Assembly (NCBI RefSeq): GCF_014651615.1
Contig: NZ_BMXF01000002.1
Location: forward strand, 289,439 to 353,438
Direction of reading: 5' to 3'
Length of the DNA stretch: 64,000 nt
Source: Persicitalea jodogahamensis
GTDB taxonomy: Bacteria; Bacteroidota; Bacteroidia; Cytophagales; Spirosomataceae
A model generated the notes under the pieces. It was not told where the DNA came from. It worked only from the letters and a program-made list of their open reading frames with translations, and did no database searches. Position 1 is the first letter of the stretch. Each line of letters starts with the position of its first letter. This document shows, piece after piece, positions 44,401 through 53,924 of this stretch. Made by a program: the position numbers and the translations under genes.

Positions 44401-44501
44401 TATTTTTGGAGTGAAAAGGTGAATGGTTAAAGGGTTGTTCAGCACAGCGGCCACTGGCTTCTGAAATAAACGGAAGCGTATAAGCCTTATTGTTTGGGAA
44501 G

Positions 44502-44509
44502 CAAAGATA
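44502..44509 (-). promoter_or_regulatory. -7 promoter element of exbB-exbD
   Basis: The reverse strand reads TATCTTTG (TAnnTTTG). No TTG at the -33 position was found. Confidence 0.55.
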
Positions 44510-44535
44510 GAAAAATTCCCTACTGAAAATAATCC

Positions 44536-45387
44536 TTACCACATTGAAGCCGTCAGGGCACTAATCCTGAACTTGACGTAGGTCTGCGCCAGTAGGGCCA
44601 GCTTGTGGCTGTCGGGAACGCGGATGCGCTCCTCCTGAATGCGGGCGGCGGGAAGGCTTTTTATTTTATTGAAAAGGGTGCAATAATACACGTAAGCCAG
44701 ATACACGCCCTGCCGGGCTCCTTTTGGTAGTTGCAGGATAGCCTGGTAGGCAGCATCAAAATCGGCCTGAATTTCGTCCTCGATGCGTTTCTTGGCCTCA
44801 GGATCAAAGGCTTTGAAGTCCACGCCGGGGAAGTAGACCCGGCCCCGGTCCTGGAAATCGCTTTTGAGATCGCGCAGGAAATTGACTTTCTGGAAAGCCG
44901 CCCCGAGACTTCGGGCGCCTTCCCGGAGGTGATCGTGCTGTGCAGTGTCACCCTCACAAAACACACGCAAGCACATGAGTCCAACTACCTCAGCTGAGCC
45001 GTAAATATACTCCTGATAGCCATCGGGCGTGTACTCGTGTTCGTAGAGATCCATCTCCATGCTGTGCAGGAAAGCCTCGATCAGCTCGTGTTCAATGCCG
45101 TACTGATTGACGACCAACTGGAAGGAATGGAGGATGGGGTTGAGGCTTATTTTCTCTTCAATGGCCTGAAAAGCATCGGCGCGGAAGCGATCCAGCAAGT
45201 CTTTTTTATCAAAATCATGGAATGTGTCCACAATTTCATCGGCATAGCGAACAAAACCATAGATCGCATAGATCGGCAGGTGGAACTTGCGGTCGAGGGT
45301 ACGGATTCCCAACGTGAAGGAGGTGCTGTAATGCTCCGTAATTATCTTGCTGCATTGCAGGCTCGCGCGGTTGAATAGTTCCAGCAT
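44536..45387 (-). CDS. crtB: Phytoene synthase
   Basis: Condenses two geranylgeranyl diphosphates to phytoene (squalene/phytoene synthase family). 283 residues from ATG 45387 (MLELFNRASLQCSKIITEHYSTSF); an upstream TTG gives a longer but unlikely form. Both aspartate-rich motifs are present: VRYADEIVDTFHDFD and NFLRDLKSDFQDRGRVYFP. Paired with crtI 139 nt upstream on the same strand. Squalene synthesis is the alternative, made unlikely by crtI. Confidence 0.93.
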   Translation of the reverse strand: MLELFNRASLQCSKIITEHYSTSFTLGIRTLDRKFHLPIYAIYGFVRYADEIVDTFHDFDKKDLLDRFRADAFQAIEEKISLNPILHSFQLVVNQYGIEHELIEAFLHSMEMDLYEHEYTPDGYQEYIYGSAEVVGLMCLRVFCEGDTAQHDHLREGARSLGAAFQKVNFLRDLKSDFQDRGRVYFPGVDFKAFDPEAKKRIEDEIQADFDAAYQAILQLPKGARQGVYLAYVYYCTLFNKIKSLPAARIQEERIRVPDSHKLALLAQTYVKFRISALTASMW

Positions 45388-45526
45388 AGGGTAGGCCTTT
45401 CGGGGCTTGGCAGAATTTCTTGTCAATATAACCTGATTTTTTTGGCTTTGTTAGATTTGAGTGCCGTTGAAAGCACGCAAAGTCTGGTATAACTGAGTCC
45501 TGGACAGTAACAAAATGCCACTGCAA

Positions 45527-47056
45527 CTAAGACAGGCTGGCTGGCGACCGTCGCGCCGCCTGTACCACGGGAAACTCTTTTTCTACTTCCCCGGCTACGA
45601 CAAGCCCGGAGATCAGAGAGGGCGGAACGCCGGGGCCGGGAACAGTCAATTGACCCGTATAGTACAGGTTCTTTACTTTCCTGTTTTTCAGACCGGGCTT
45701 CAGGATGGCCGTTTGCCGCAGCGTATTAGCCAGCCCATAGGCATTTCCCTTAAAAGCGTTATAGTCGGCTATGAACTCAGCATGCGCATAACTTCTCTTG
45801 AATACCACGTGCGGACGGACGGGTTCACCCACGTAGGCTTCCAGCCGCTCCATTACCAGATTATAATACTTCTCACGCACTTCCTCGGTGTCGCCGCTCA
45901 GCCCCGGTGCGACCGGAATCAGGACGAATAAATTCTCGCTGCCTGCGGGAGCAACGCCAGGGTCTGTTTTGGAAGGGGCCGAAACATAAAATAGCGGACG
46001 CGAGGGCCATTTCGGGTCTTCATAAATTTCTTGGGAGTGCAGGGCGAAATCCTCGTCGAAGAAAAGATTGTGATGCGTTAGTTTGGGTACTTTTTTATTG
46101 ATTCCCAAATAGAAAAGCAGCGACGACGGGGCCATGACGCGCTTATCCCAGTAGCCTTCGTCGTAATTCTGGTAAGGTTCGGCCAGCAATTGACTGTCCA
46201 CGTGGTGGTAGTCGGCCCCGGCCACCACGATGTCGGCTTCGTAGGTGGCCTCCTCAGTAAGTACGCGGTCGGCGTGGCCTTCTTTGACCGAAATATGCCG
46301 GACGTTCTGGTTCATAATGATTTTGACGCCCACCTCTTCGGCCAAAGCCACCATGCCGCGCACGATTTCGTGCATGCCCCCCATTGGGTACCAGGTCCCC
46401 ATGGTCATCTCGGCGTAGTTCATCAGGCTGTACATGGCGGGTGTTTTCTGGGCGGTCGCACCCAAAAACAGGATGGGGAATTCGACAAGTTGCAGCAGTC
46501 GCGGGTCTTTAAAAAACTTACGCACATGCGTGGCAAAAGGCTGGAAGACATCCAGCCTGGTAACGTCGTAGAGTAGCTTCAAACTCAAAAATTCCGAGAC
46601 TTTCCGGCTGGGCTTCCACACGAATTTCTTGATTCCCACTTTGTACTTATATGCCGCCTGCCGCAGAAATTCATCCAGCTGTGCGGCACTTCCCGGTTCA
46701 ACAGACTCGAACAGACTTCTGAGTCCCGGCATATCCGCCGGAAGGTCCATGTCCTGGGTAGGCCCGAAGACCACTTTATAGGAAGGGTCCAGCCGGACCA
46801 GTTCATAGTAGTCCGCGGGTTTTTTACCAAATTCGGCGAAGTAATCCTCGAATATGTCGGGCATCCAGTACCAGCTTGGCCCCATGTCGAAAGTAAAGCC
46901 GTGGGATTCAAACACGCGCGCCCGTCCGCCGGGGACGCTGTTTTTTTCCAATAGCGTGACATCATACCCTCGTTGTGCCAGTCGCGTGGCTGCTGAAAGC
47001 CCGGCAAAACCGGAACCTATGACGATGACTCTGTTCAATTTGACGGAACCGCCCAT
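45527..47056 (-). CDS. crtI: Phytoene desaturase family protein
   Basis: FAD-dependent carotenoid desaturase, 509 residues. N-terminal dinucleotide fold RVIVIGSGFAGLSAATRLAQRGYDVTLLEKNSVPGGRA, then FDMGPSWYWMPDIFEDYF, the mid-protein YPMGGMHEIVRGMVALAEEVGVKI, and the CrtI C-terminal signature GLANTLRQTAIL...LYYTGQLTVPGPGVPPSLISGLVVA. Converts phytoene toward lycopene. Together with crtB it gives the core of carotenoid (pigment) synthesis; cyclase, hydroxylase and ketolase genes are not in the window. Confidence 0.94.
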   Translation of the reverse strand: MGGSVKLNRVIVIGSGFAGLSAATRLAQRGYDVTLLEKNSVPGGRARVFESHGFTFDMGPSWYWMPDIFEDYFAEFGKKPADYYELVRLDPSYKVVFGPTQDMDLPADMPGLRSLFESVEPGSAAQLDEFLRQAAYKYKVGIKKFVWKPSRKVSEFLSLKLLYDVTRLDVFQPFATHVRKFFKDPRLLQLVEFPILFLGATAQKTPAMYSLMNYAEMTMGTWYPMGGMHEIVRGMVALAEEVGVKIIMNQNVRHISVKEGHADRVLTEEATYEADIVVAGADYHHVDSQLLAEPYQNYDEGYWDKRVMAPSSLLFYLGINKKVPKLTHHNLFFDEDFALHSQEIYEDPKWPSRPLFYVSAPSKTDPGVAPAGSENLFVLIPVAPGLSGDTEEVREKYYNLVMERLEAYVGEPVRPHVVFKRSYAHAEFIADYNAFKGNAYGLANTLRQTAILKPGLKNRKVKNLYYTGQLTVPGPGVPPSLISGLVVAGEVEKEFPVVQAARRSPASLS

Positions 47057-47379
47057 GCGGCGATAAAATGAGTGAATGATAGAATGGTGGCATGGCCAGG
47101 TGGGTAGTTACCGCTGCGGCCCACCAAATTCTGGTTCGCCTTCTGAGCGGTGAACGACAATTCAAAACAAAATACAGGCACAGATTCCATTCATCGTATT
47201 ATGTCCTGCAAAGAACATTAATTTTCCGGCAAGAATAGGAAAAGTGGATTGCTTGAAAAAGTAAAAGGCCAGAAAGTACTGATCTGGCCTTTTGTTCAAG
47301 TAAAACCATTGGTTGGAGCGGATTCACCCTACCGGGCTATCAGCCATATTCGCTGCACGGTCAACCGCTCATAGCTTCA
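47057..47379. other. Intergenic region between crtI and the sigma factor gene
   Basis: 323 nt without a gene. Contains a terminator hairpin (47263-47293) that would close the sigma-factor transcript, and between it and crtI about 200 nt that should hold the crtI promoter. I found no exact TAnnTTTG element on the minus strand here, so crtI may use another sigma factor, possibly the neighbouring one. Confidence 0.5.
47263..47293 (-). terminator. Terminator downstream of the sigma factor gene
   Basis: AAAAGGCCAGA / TCTGGCCTTTT, an 11-bp perfect stem with 9-nt loop; it can work in both directions. Confidence 0.88.
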
Positions 47380-47892
47380 TCAATCAAGCCGCGAGTACAC
47401 CCGCAACATTCTTTTCAACTCTTTGCGTGCGATGTGAATGCGATTTTTGACCGTGCCAATGGGGATTTCGAGCTTCGCCGCAATCTCATGGTATTTGAAT
47501 CCCCGGAAGTGCATCATGAAGGGCGTTTTATACGCTCCGTCCAGTGACTCAATGGCTTGGGTGATGTCCTCCATTGCGAATGTGGTATACGCCTGGTTGT
47601 CTGTACTGTTATCAGCCGTATTGATATAGTGCAGGTTGTCGGTAGTATCGATGAAAGTCTTCCGCCGCACCATGCGCTGGTAGTTGGTAATGAAGGTGTT
47701 CTTCATAATCGTGTAAAGCCACGCCTTCAGGTTGGTACCATCAGTGTACTTTTCGCGATTGGTAAACGCTTTCAGCATTGTATCCTGTAGCAGATCGTTT
47801 GCATCTTCGGTATCGCGAGTGAGCCGGAGGGCAAAGGGACGCAGCGTCTTGGAGACCTGGTCCAGATTGTAAGTGAATTCAAGGGCAGTCAT
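47380..47892 (-). CDS. ECF-type RNA polymerase sigma factor
   Basis: 170 residues. Region 2 is LRPFALRLTRDTEDANDLLQDTMLKAFTNREKYTDGTNLKAWLYTIMKNTFITNYQR. Region 4 is AIESLDGAYKTPFMMHFRGFKYHEIAAKLEIPIGTVKNRIHIARKELKRML. No anti-sigma gene adjoins. It lies directly upstream of crtI-crtB on the same strand, an arrangement seen in other Bacteroidota carotenoid clusters, so a role in pigment gene control is plausible but inferred. The region upstream is very AT-rich. Confidence 0.93.
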   Translation of the reverse strand: MTALEFTYNLDQVSKTLRPFALRLTRDTEDANDLLQDTMLKAFTNREKYTDGTNLKAWLYTIMKNTFITNYQRMVRRKTFIDTTDNLHYINTADNSTDNQAYTTFAMEDITQAIESLDGAYKTPFMMHFRGFKYHEIAAKLEIPIGTVKNRIHIARKELKRMLRVYSRLD

Positions 47893-48177
47893 AGTGGGTA
47901 GCTGTTTTTAATGACCTCGTTTTGTTGAACCAAAATAAATGAATGTTAAACAAAATTCCAAATTCTAACCTCAATTATTTTTTAAAATACTAACGGATTA
48001 TAGAAGGTTTTAATATTAAACACGTTACTTATGTTGAAAAATAAAATAGTATCGGTGTTTAATATTTAAAAAAAAAGTCGGAATTTCATTATTTAGAGTC
48101 CGTTCGATCGATTGGTCTACGTATAACGGGATGCTCGATTTTTGCACAGAAGGTTAAACAATTGTGCCGCTATGTTT

Positions 48178-49029
48178 TTAGCCTTTGTAATAGTGGAAGT
48201 CGAGGGGATTGGGATAAGCAAAAGTGTAGGACAGGCGACGGGTTATTTTCTCTGAGGACACTACCTTGAATGACTCAGGACTCTCAGGCTGAGTGAAAGT
48301 GGGTACTTCCCAATGGTTCTCAAGGCAGGATTTCTCGTAGACCGCGCGGCGCGGCGGATGCTCCGGGGCCACCACGTTGAAGGTCTCATTGCCGATTTCC
48401 TGCGTCAGGAGGGCACTAATGATTGCCACCACGTCGTCACGGTGGATGTAATTGACCGGTACATCGCCCGTCGTGATGTCCCTTCTGCCCCGCACGTATT
48501 TTCCCGGAATACGGTCGTAGCCCATCAGACCGCCGCAACGCAGAATAGTCACCGTTTTGCCTGCTTTCCTTAGTCCAGTGATTATCTGTTCGGCCTCCAC
48601 CAAATGGGGGGAGGCCGACTGCTGAGGGTCTAGTACGTCGTCCTCGGACATTGTTTTGTTCAACTCGGGGTAAACAGAGGTAGAACTCACATAAATAATT
48701 TCCGACAGGGGGGAGTTTTCAATCAGTGAAGCCAAATTACGCATCTGTTGGGGATGGAAATCCTCACCTTGTTTTGACTGCCGGGGTGGAATGTCCACGA
48801 TGAGCGTATCGGCTGCCAGCAGGTCGGGCCAGTTTTGGCCTTGCGGTTCGGGGGTAAGCGAAGCTATATGAGCATCGATTCCTGCCTGCCGGAGCACTGG
48901 CAATTTCTCAGATGAAGTGGTACTACCCTTGATGTGGGGGTACCCACTTTCCAGCAGGTGAGTAGCCAATGGGAAACCCAGCCAGCCGCAGCCGATGATG
49001 CTTATTGTTTTGATGGTCGGGTCGGGCAT
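48178..49029 (-). CDS. NAD(P)-binding epimerase/reductase-like protein (YeeZ-type)
   Basis: 283 residues with an N-terminal nucleotide fold (KTISIIGCGWLGFPLATHLLESG) and extended-SDR-like segments (IIYVSSTSVYPELN, TILRCGGLMGYDRIPGKYVRGRRD, VNYIHRDDVVAIISALL, TFNVVAPEHPPRRAVYEKSC). The Tyr-x3-Lys catalytic pair of classical SDRs is not obvious, which fits the YeeZ-like branch. Substrate unknown. Divergent from gldB, 63 nt between starts. Confidence 0.85.
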   Translation of the reverse strand: MPDPTIKTISIIGCGWLGFPLATHLLESGYPHIKGSTTSSEKLPVLRQAGIDAHIASLTPEPQGQNWPDLLAADTLIVDIPPRQSKQGEDFHPQQMRNLASLIENSPLSEIIYVSSTSVYPELNKTMSEDDVLDPQQSASPHLVEAEQIITGLRKAGKTVTILRCGGLMGYDRIPGKYVRGRRDITTGDVPVNYIHRDDVVAIISALLTQEIGNETFNVVAPEHPPRRAVYEKSCLENHWEVPTFTQPESPESFKVVSSEKITRRLSYTFAYPNPLDFHYYKG

Positions 49030-49049
49030 AGGGACTGCAACTTTTTAAT

Positions 49050-49057
49050 TACTTTTG
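49050..49057 (+). promoter_or_regulatory. -7 promoter element of gldB
   Basis: TACTTTTG (TAnnTTTG) 36 nt before the gldB ATG. Confidence 0.55.
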
Positions 49058-49092
49058 CGTGTTCGACTAACGTGTTTCCCGATCTCGAGCGA

Positions 49093-50091
49093 ATGTACCT
49101 CAACCGAATCTTTGCTTTTCTTTGCCTGGCCGTTCTCCTGGCTGGCTGCGACTCCCTCACCAACCGCGAACCCGACTTGAGCGGCATTCGGGCAGATGTA
49201 GAAGTGGAATCACTGGAAGGCGCTTTGTTCGCCTGCCGGAGCCTGGAAGAAGTAAAATCATTCCTCAACCGGCATTCTTACCTTCAGAAGGTCTATTTTG
49301 AAGGATACGCCCAGGATACTTCTCTGGCCAGTCGACTTTACGAACAGATACGTAATAACGAACTTCAGAGATTCAAAAACCAGGTAGATTCTTTGTTTGG
49401 CAAGCCGCAGGACACTCTGGAAGAGCCGCTGGAAGAAGCCTTCCGGCATCTTAAGTACTACTACCCTGATTTTCAGCCGCCCCGTGTAGAAACCATTGTG
49501 ACAGGGTTTCTGGGTAATGATCTGTATGTATCAGACAGCCTGATAATCATTGGTCTGGAATATTTCGGCGGGCCGAAAGCCACCTACCGTCCGCAGGTGT
49601 ACACTTATCAGCTCAGTCGGTACCAGAAGGAATACCTGGTTCCATCCATCCTGTTCTTTATGTCAGATCGTTATGTGCGCACCGATCCGCAGGACAGGAC
49701 TTTACTGGCTGATATGATTGGTTATGGCAAAGCGTTCGAGTTTGTAAAGCACTGCGTGCCCCAAACGCCCGACAGCCTTATCCTCGGTTTTTCGGAGCGC
49801 GACCTCGTGCGTACGTATAATAGCCAGACGCAGATTTGGGCATTTGTGGTGGAAAATAAACTGCTTTATGAAAAGGCAGAACAGATTAAACAGAAATACG
49901 TGGGAGAGCGGCCCTTTACCCCCGAAATAGGGGAAGACGTACCGGGCGGCATCGGGCGCTGGCTCGGTTGGCGCATTGTCAGCATGTACCTGGCCAACAA
50001 TCCCGAAGTTACTTTACAGGAACTGATGAAAAATCCCGACGCCCGGCAGATACTACAGCAGTCGGGCTACAAGGGGCAGATTGACGAGTGA
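49093..50091 (+). CDS. gldB: Gliding motility lipoprotein GldB
   Basis: 332 residues from ATG 49093, which opens a lipoprotein signal (MYLNRIFAFLCLAVLLAGCDS, lipid Cys20); the frame extends upstream but only into the divergent promoter. The body matches GldB: ...YYPDFQPPRVETIVTGFLGNDLYVSDSLIIIGLEYFGGPKATY and the C-terminal block GGIGRWLGWRIVSMYLANNPEVTLQELMKNPDARQILQQSGYKG. GldB is needed for gliding in Flavobacterium; many non-gliding relatives keep it. No other gld genes are in the window. An ABC exporter gene follows 36 nt later. Confidence 0.9.
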   Translation: MYLNRIFAFLCLAVLLAGCDSLTNREPDLSGIRADVEVESLEGALFACRSLEEVKSFLNRHSYLQKVYFEGYAQDTSLASRLYEQIRNNELQRFKNQVDSLFGKPQDTLEEPLEEAFRHLKYYYPDFQPPRVETIVTGFLGNDLYVSDSLIIIGLEYFGGPKATYRPQVYTYQLSRYQKEYLVPSILFFMSDRYVRTDPQDRTLLADMIGYGKAFEFVKHCVPQTPDSLILGFSERDLVRTYNSQTQIWAFVVENKLLYEKAEQIKQKYVGERPFTPEIGEDVPGGIGRWLGWRIVSMYLANNPEVTLQELMKNPDARQILQQSGYKGQIDE

Positions 50092-50127
50092 TGAAACACA
50101 TCCTCAAATTCAATAACTAAGAAGAAA

Positions 50128-51957
50128 ATGGCTAAAAGCAGATTTGGGCGAGGTGACGACGATGAAGAAGACAAATCTTCGCAGTCGCCTTTTGCCGTTA
50201 AGAAGTTGAGTTGGACGGGTCTTAAGAAAACCCTGGAAATTTTCCGATACACCCTTCCTTATAAATCCTACTTTATTGCTGGATTTATCTTTCTGATTCT
50301 TTCTACGGGTACTTCGCTGGCATTTCCCAAGCTGGTTGGCAGTATCATCGAGGTCATCGAGGGGAAATCCAGCTATACGATCAACCAGATCACCGGCGTG
50401 TTGATCGTGATTTTGGTGTTTCAGGCCGTATTTTCCTATTTCCGCATCTATCTTTTCTCCCGGGTAAGCGAGTGGGCCATGGCCGATGTCCGCCGCGATG
50501 TGTACAGCCGCATCATCACATTGCCCATTCCTTTTCTGGAAGGACGCCGCGTGGGCGAGCTGACAAGCCGCATCACCTCCGACGTTACGCAACTGCGGGA
50601 TGTGCTGTCGTTCACCATCGCCGAATTTTTCCGGCAAATCGCCACGCTTTTTGTGGGCATCACTCTCATTTCGCTCACTTCCTGGAAGCTGACCCTGTTT
50701 ATGCTGGCGACCTTCCCGATCATGGTCGTAGCGGCGATGTTTTTCGGGCGGTACATCCGGCGACTTTCCAAGAAAGCACAGGACGAGCTGGCGGCAGCCA
50801 ACGTTATCGCCGAGGAAACCCTGCAATCGGTGCAGGTAGTAAAGGCCTTTACCAATGAGCGGCTGGAAGTGAATCGCTACCGAACCGCTCTCGACCGCGT
50901 AGTGGAAAATGCGTTGAAAGCGGCCAACTTCCGGGGCGGCTTCGTCTCGTTCATCATTTTTGCCCTGTTTGGGGGTATTGTAGGGGTCATATGGTACGGC
51001 GCCAATCTGGTGCAGACTGGCGAGCTGACTATCGCCGACCTGTTCACTTTTGTGCTCTACACTACGTTTATCGGCGGTGCCATGGGCGGCCTGGGTGATA
51101 TGTATGCCCAAATCAACAAGACTATCGGCTCGTCCGAGCGGCTGGTCGAGATTCTGGGTGAGACTTCGGAAGTCGATCTTGACCAAGAGGATAAGGTTAT
51201 CCCCAATGTGGAGGGCCATATTGCTTACCAGGATGTTCGCTTCAACTATCCCTCCCGTCCTGATGTGGAGGTCTTGAAAGGTATATCATTCGACGTGGCG
51301 GCGGGTGAGAAAATCGCGCTTGTTGGTTATAGCGGCGCGGGCAAGTCCACGATTGTGCAGCTGCTCATGCGCTTTTACAATCCGCAACACGGTAAAATCC
51401 TGGTGGACGGCGTCGATGTGGCCGCCTATCCGCTCAGCGCATTACGGAGCATGATGGCCATCGTACCGCAGGAAGTAATGCTGTTTGGGGGCACGATCCA
51501 GGAAAACATCGCCTACGGTCGGCCCGGTGCGGCGGCGGATGAGGTCAGGGAAGCGGCCCGCAAGGCCAATGCTCTGCAATTCATCGACTCTTTCCCCGAG
51601 GGAATGCAAACCATCGTCGGAGAGCGCGGTGTGAAACTTTCGGGAGGGCAGCGGCAGCGTGTGGCTATCGCGAGGGCCATCCTGAAAGATCCGAAAATTC
51701 TGATCCTGGACGAAGCCACAAGTTCGCTCGACGCCGAGAGCGAGCAACTGGTACAATCGGCACTGGATGAGTTGATGAAAAACCGCACGACGATCGTCAT
51801 TGCTCACCGGCTGGCCACCATCCGCAAGGTGGACACGATTTACGTCATCAGAGAAGGGCAGATCGTCGAGTCCGGCTCACACAACCAGCTGGCTTTGATC
51901 GATAATGGCCTTTACGCCAACCTGATCAAATTGCAGTTTGAAGCCGCAGAAGTGTAA
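50128..51957 (+). CDS. ABC transporter, fused permease-ATPase (MsbA-like)
   Basis: 609 residues: an acidic-basic N-terminal leader, six helices (YFIAGFIFLILSTGTSLAFPKLVG onward), then an ATPase with Walker A GYSGAGKST (~400), Q-loop VPQEVMLFGGTIQENIAYG, signature KLSGGQRQRVAIARAI (~503), Walker B ILILDEATSSLD (~525) and H-loop IVIAHRLATI. Half-transporter that works as a homodimer. Substrate could be lipid A/LPS (MsbA role) or a drug. Probably co-transcribed with gldB. Confidence 0.92.
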   Translation: MAKSRFGRGDDDEEDKSSQSPFAVKKLSWTGLKKTLEIFRYTLPYKSYFIAGFIFLILSTGTSLAFPKLVGSIIEVIEGKSSYTINQITGVLIVILVFQAVFSYFRIYLFSRVSEWAMADVRRDVYSRIITLPIPFLEGRRVGELTSRITSDVTQLRDVLSFTIAEFFRQIATLFVGITLISLTSWKLTLFMLATFPIMVVAAMFFGRYIRRLSKKAQDELAAANVIAEETLQSVQVVKAFTNERLEVNRYRTALDRVVENALKAANFRGGFVSFIIFALFGGIVGVIWYGANLVQTGELTIADLFTFVLYTTFIGGAMGGLGDMYAQINKTIGSSERLVEILGETSEVDLDQEDKVIPNVEGHIAYQDVRFNYPSRPDVEVLKGISFDVAAGEKIALVGYSGAGKSTIVQLLMRFYNPQHGKILVDGVDVAAYPLSALRSMMAIVPQEVMLFGGTIQENIAYGRPGAAADEVREAARKANALQFIDSFPEGMQTIVGERGVKLSGGQRQRVAIARAILKDPKILILDEATSSLDAESEQLVQSALDELMKNRTTIVIAHRLATIRKVDTIYVIREGQIVESGSHNQLALIDNGLYANLIKLQFEAAEV

Positions 51958-52015
51958 AACAACAGTTGCAATTATTTAAAATTCGATCATCAATATTTTG
52001 GGTGAAAAGAAAACT

Positions 52016-53815
52016 ATGGAGCAAAATTTTTCACCCGCCGACTACTTCCAGGCACAATTAAAAGATGCCACCGGGAAGGAGGAGGTTGCGCAACAGCTTT
52101 TCAACGGCTTGGCCGGAGGAAGGCTGTTGTCGTTTGTGGCGTTGGTAGTTTCGCTGGGTTTATGGAGCAACCAGAATGAGCCACTTTGGGGTGTCCTCGG
52201 ATTAGCGGCGGGTATCCTGTTCGTAGCCCTGATGGGTCGGCAGCAAAAGGCCAAGCGGCGGCGCAACTTTCTGCGCAATCTCCAAACTACCAACACCGAT
52301 GAACTGGCGCGTCTTGATTTCAAATTCCTGCGTTCCGAAACGGGCGAACAGTACACTGATCCGCTCCATCCTTATGCCACTGATCTCGATGTTTTTGGCA
52401 AACACTCGCTGTACCGGCTTCTGAACCGCACCCGCACCGACGAAGGGAGTCGCCGCCTGGCGCACTGGCTCACCCGCCCCGCCCCGCTGGACGAAATTCT
52501 GATGCGGCAGGAAGCCGTGCGGGAATTCAAGTCACACGTCGACTGGCGGCAAAGTTGGGAGGCGACCGCCCTGCTCCACGATCACGCCTCACAGCAGGTG
52601 GGCGCGCTTCGAACCTGGGTGAATGAAGTTATGGATGAGTCGCTGCAAAAATCGCTGCGCTGGCGGTGGTGGCCCGCCGTAACGGTAGTGCTCGGCGTGT
52701 TGGCTGCACTTGGCATATTGTCAAGCTGGTTTTTCTGGCTGAGTATTTTGTGGCAGGGCTTTATCTTGAAACGCTACAACGCGGGCATTCAGGACCTCAC
52801 TAATCGCACTACCGACCTGGGACTGACGCTGGTGGCCTACGCCGACCTGCTGGAACTGGCTAATGACGCCCCACACCAATCGCGCTGGTGGCAATTGCGA
52901 CAGAATGCAATCAACAAAGCCTCCGCCGCCATCCGCACGGTCGGTCAGTGGTTTGCCCGGCTCGACTATCGCCTGCACCCTATCTTCCTTATATTCGTAG
53001 GAATTCCTTTCTTGTGGGATTTGCACTGTCTGGCGGCTCTTGAAAAATGGAAAAAGGCGCACGGTACCGAGTTGGCCGCCTGGCTCGACGCCCTGGCTGA
53101 TACAGAAGCCATGAATAGCTTGTCAGGCTTCGCATTTGCTCACCCAAACTACCCGCTGCCGCAGGTAGCCTGGGAAGATGACGTTCACATCGAAGCCGCA
53201 CAGATGGGCCACCCGCTCATTCCCGCTGAGGCGCGGGTAAGTAACGATTTTTCGTTAGTGGGTACGGGACACACGATGCTCGTGACGGGATCGAATATGT
53301 CGGGTAAAAGTACCTTTCTGCGCACCGTTGGCATCAACCTGGTGCTGGCGCAAATGGGCACTGTCGTCTGCGCCGAGAGCCTGGCCTGTGCACCCGTGCA
53401 GGTATTCAGTAGCATGCGGACACAGGATTCGCTGGTCGAGAATACTTCCTCTTTTTACGCCGAACTCAAAAGGCTGCGGCAACTACTGGAACTGGCTGGT
53501 GATTCTGCCCGGCAACTACCTATCTTCTACCTGTTGGATGAAATTCTGAAAGGCACCAACTCCGCCGACCGCCATCGGGGAGCGGAAGCGCTCATCAAGC
53601 AACTACACCCGCTGCCCGCCTCTGGCATGGTATCCACCCACGACCTCGAACTGGGCGAATGGGGCGTTACTCAGCCTTTCGTGCAGAACTTCCACTTCCG
53701 CTCCGACGTGCAGGATGGCAAACTGGTTTTCGATTATCGCCTGCACGAAGGCATTTGCCAGAGCTTCAACGCCAGTGAACTAATGCGCATGATGGGAATC
53801 GCGGTGGGGGAGTGA
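52016..53815 (+). CDS. Membrane-anchored MutS-family ATPase
   Basis: 599 residues from ATG 52016. The C-terminal MutS ATPase has Walker A VTGSNMSGKSTFLRTVGINLVLAQMG (~424), MRTQDSLVENTSSFYAELKRL, Walker B FYLLDEILKGTNSADRHRGA and STHDLELGEW. The N-terminal half lacks the mismatch-recognition domains and instead has two hydrophobic segments: LLSFVALVVSLGLW...LGLAAGILFVALM near 40-75, and WWPAVTVVLGVLAALGILSSWFFWLSILWQGF near 220-250. The lever/clamp domain may lie around 115-380. Annotated in Bacteroidota as 'DNA mismatch repair protein', but function is not established. Confidence 0.85.
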   Translation: MEQNFSPADYFQAQLKDATGKEEVAQQLFNGLAGGRLLSFVALVVSLGLWSNQNEPLWGVLGLAAGILFVALMGRQQKAKRRRNFLRNLQTTNTDELARLDFKFLRSETGEQYTDPLHPYATDLDVFGKHSLYRLLNRTRTDEGSRRLAHWLTRPAPLDEILMRQEAVREFKSHVDWRQSWEATALLHDHASQQVGALRTWVNEVMDESLQKSLRWRWWPAVTVVLGVLAALGILSSWFFWLSILWQGFILKRYNAGIQDLTNRTTDLGLTLVAYADLLELANDAPHQSRWWQLRQNAINKASAAIRTVGQWFARLDYRLHPIFLIFVGIPFLWDLHCLAALEKWKKAHGTELAAWLDALADTEAMNSLSGFAFAHPNYPLPQVAWEDDVHIEAAQMGHPLIPAEARVSNDFSLVGTGHTMLVTGSNMSGKSTFLRTVGINLVLAQMGTVVCAESLACAPVQVFSSMRTQDSLVENTSSFYAELKRLRQLLELAGDSARQLPIFYLLDEILKGTNSADRHRGAEALIKQLHPLPASGMVSTHDLELGEWGVTQPFVQNFHFRSDVQDGKLVFDYRLHEGICQSFNASELMRMMGIAVGE

Positions 53816-53924
53816 GGTGTTAAAGTGGATGTCCGACTGGTTGAATAGTTTTATCGGGGTATGGGCAAGATTATTTTGCAAATGATGAACAAGTCTGCCC
53901 ATTTCTCAAACTCTCAGTAAAAAA

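Noticed and set aside
50110-51219. 369-residue minus-strand frame
   Set aside because: Antisense to the ABC transporter, whose motifs are complete; composition (Gln/His/Arg-rich) is that of a shadow frame.
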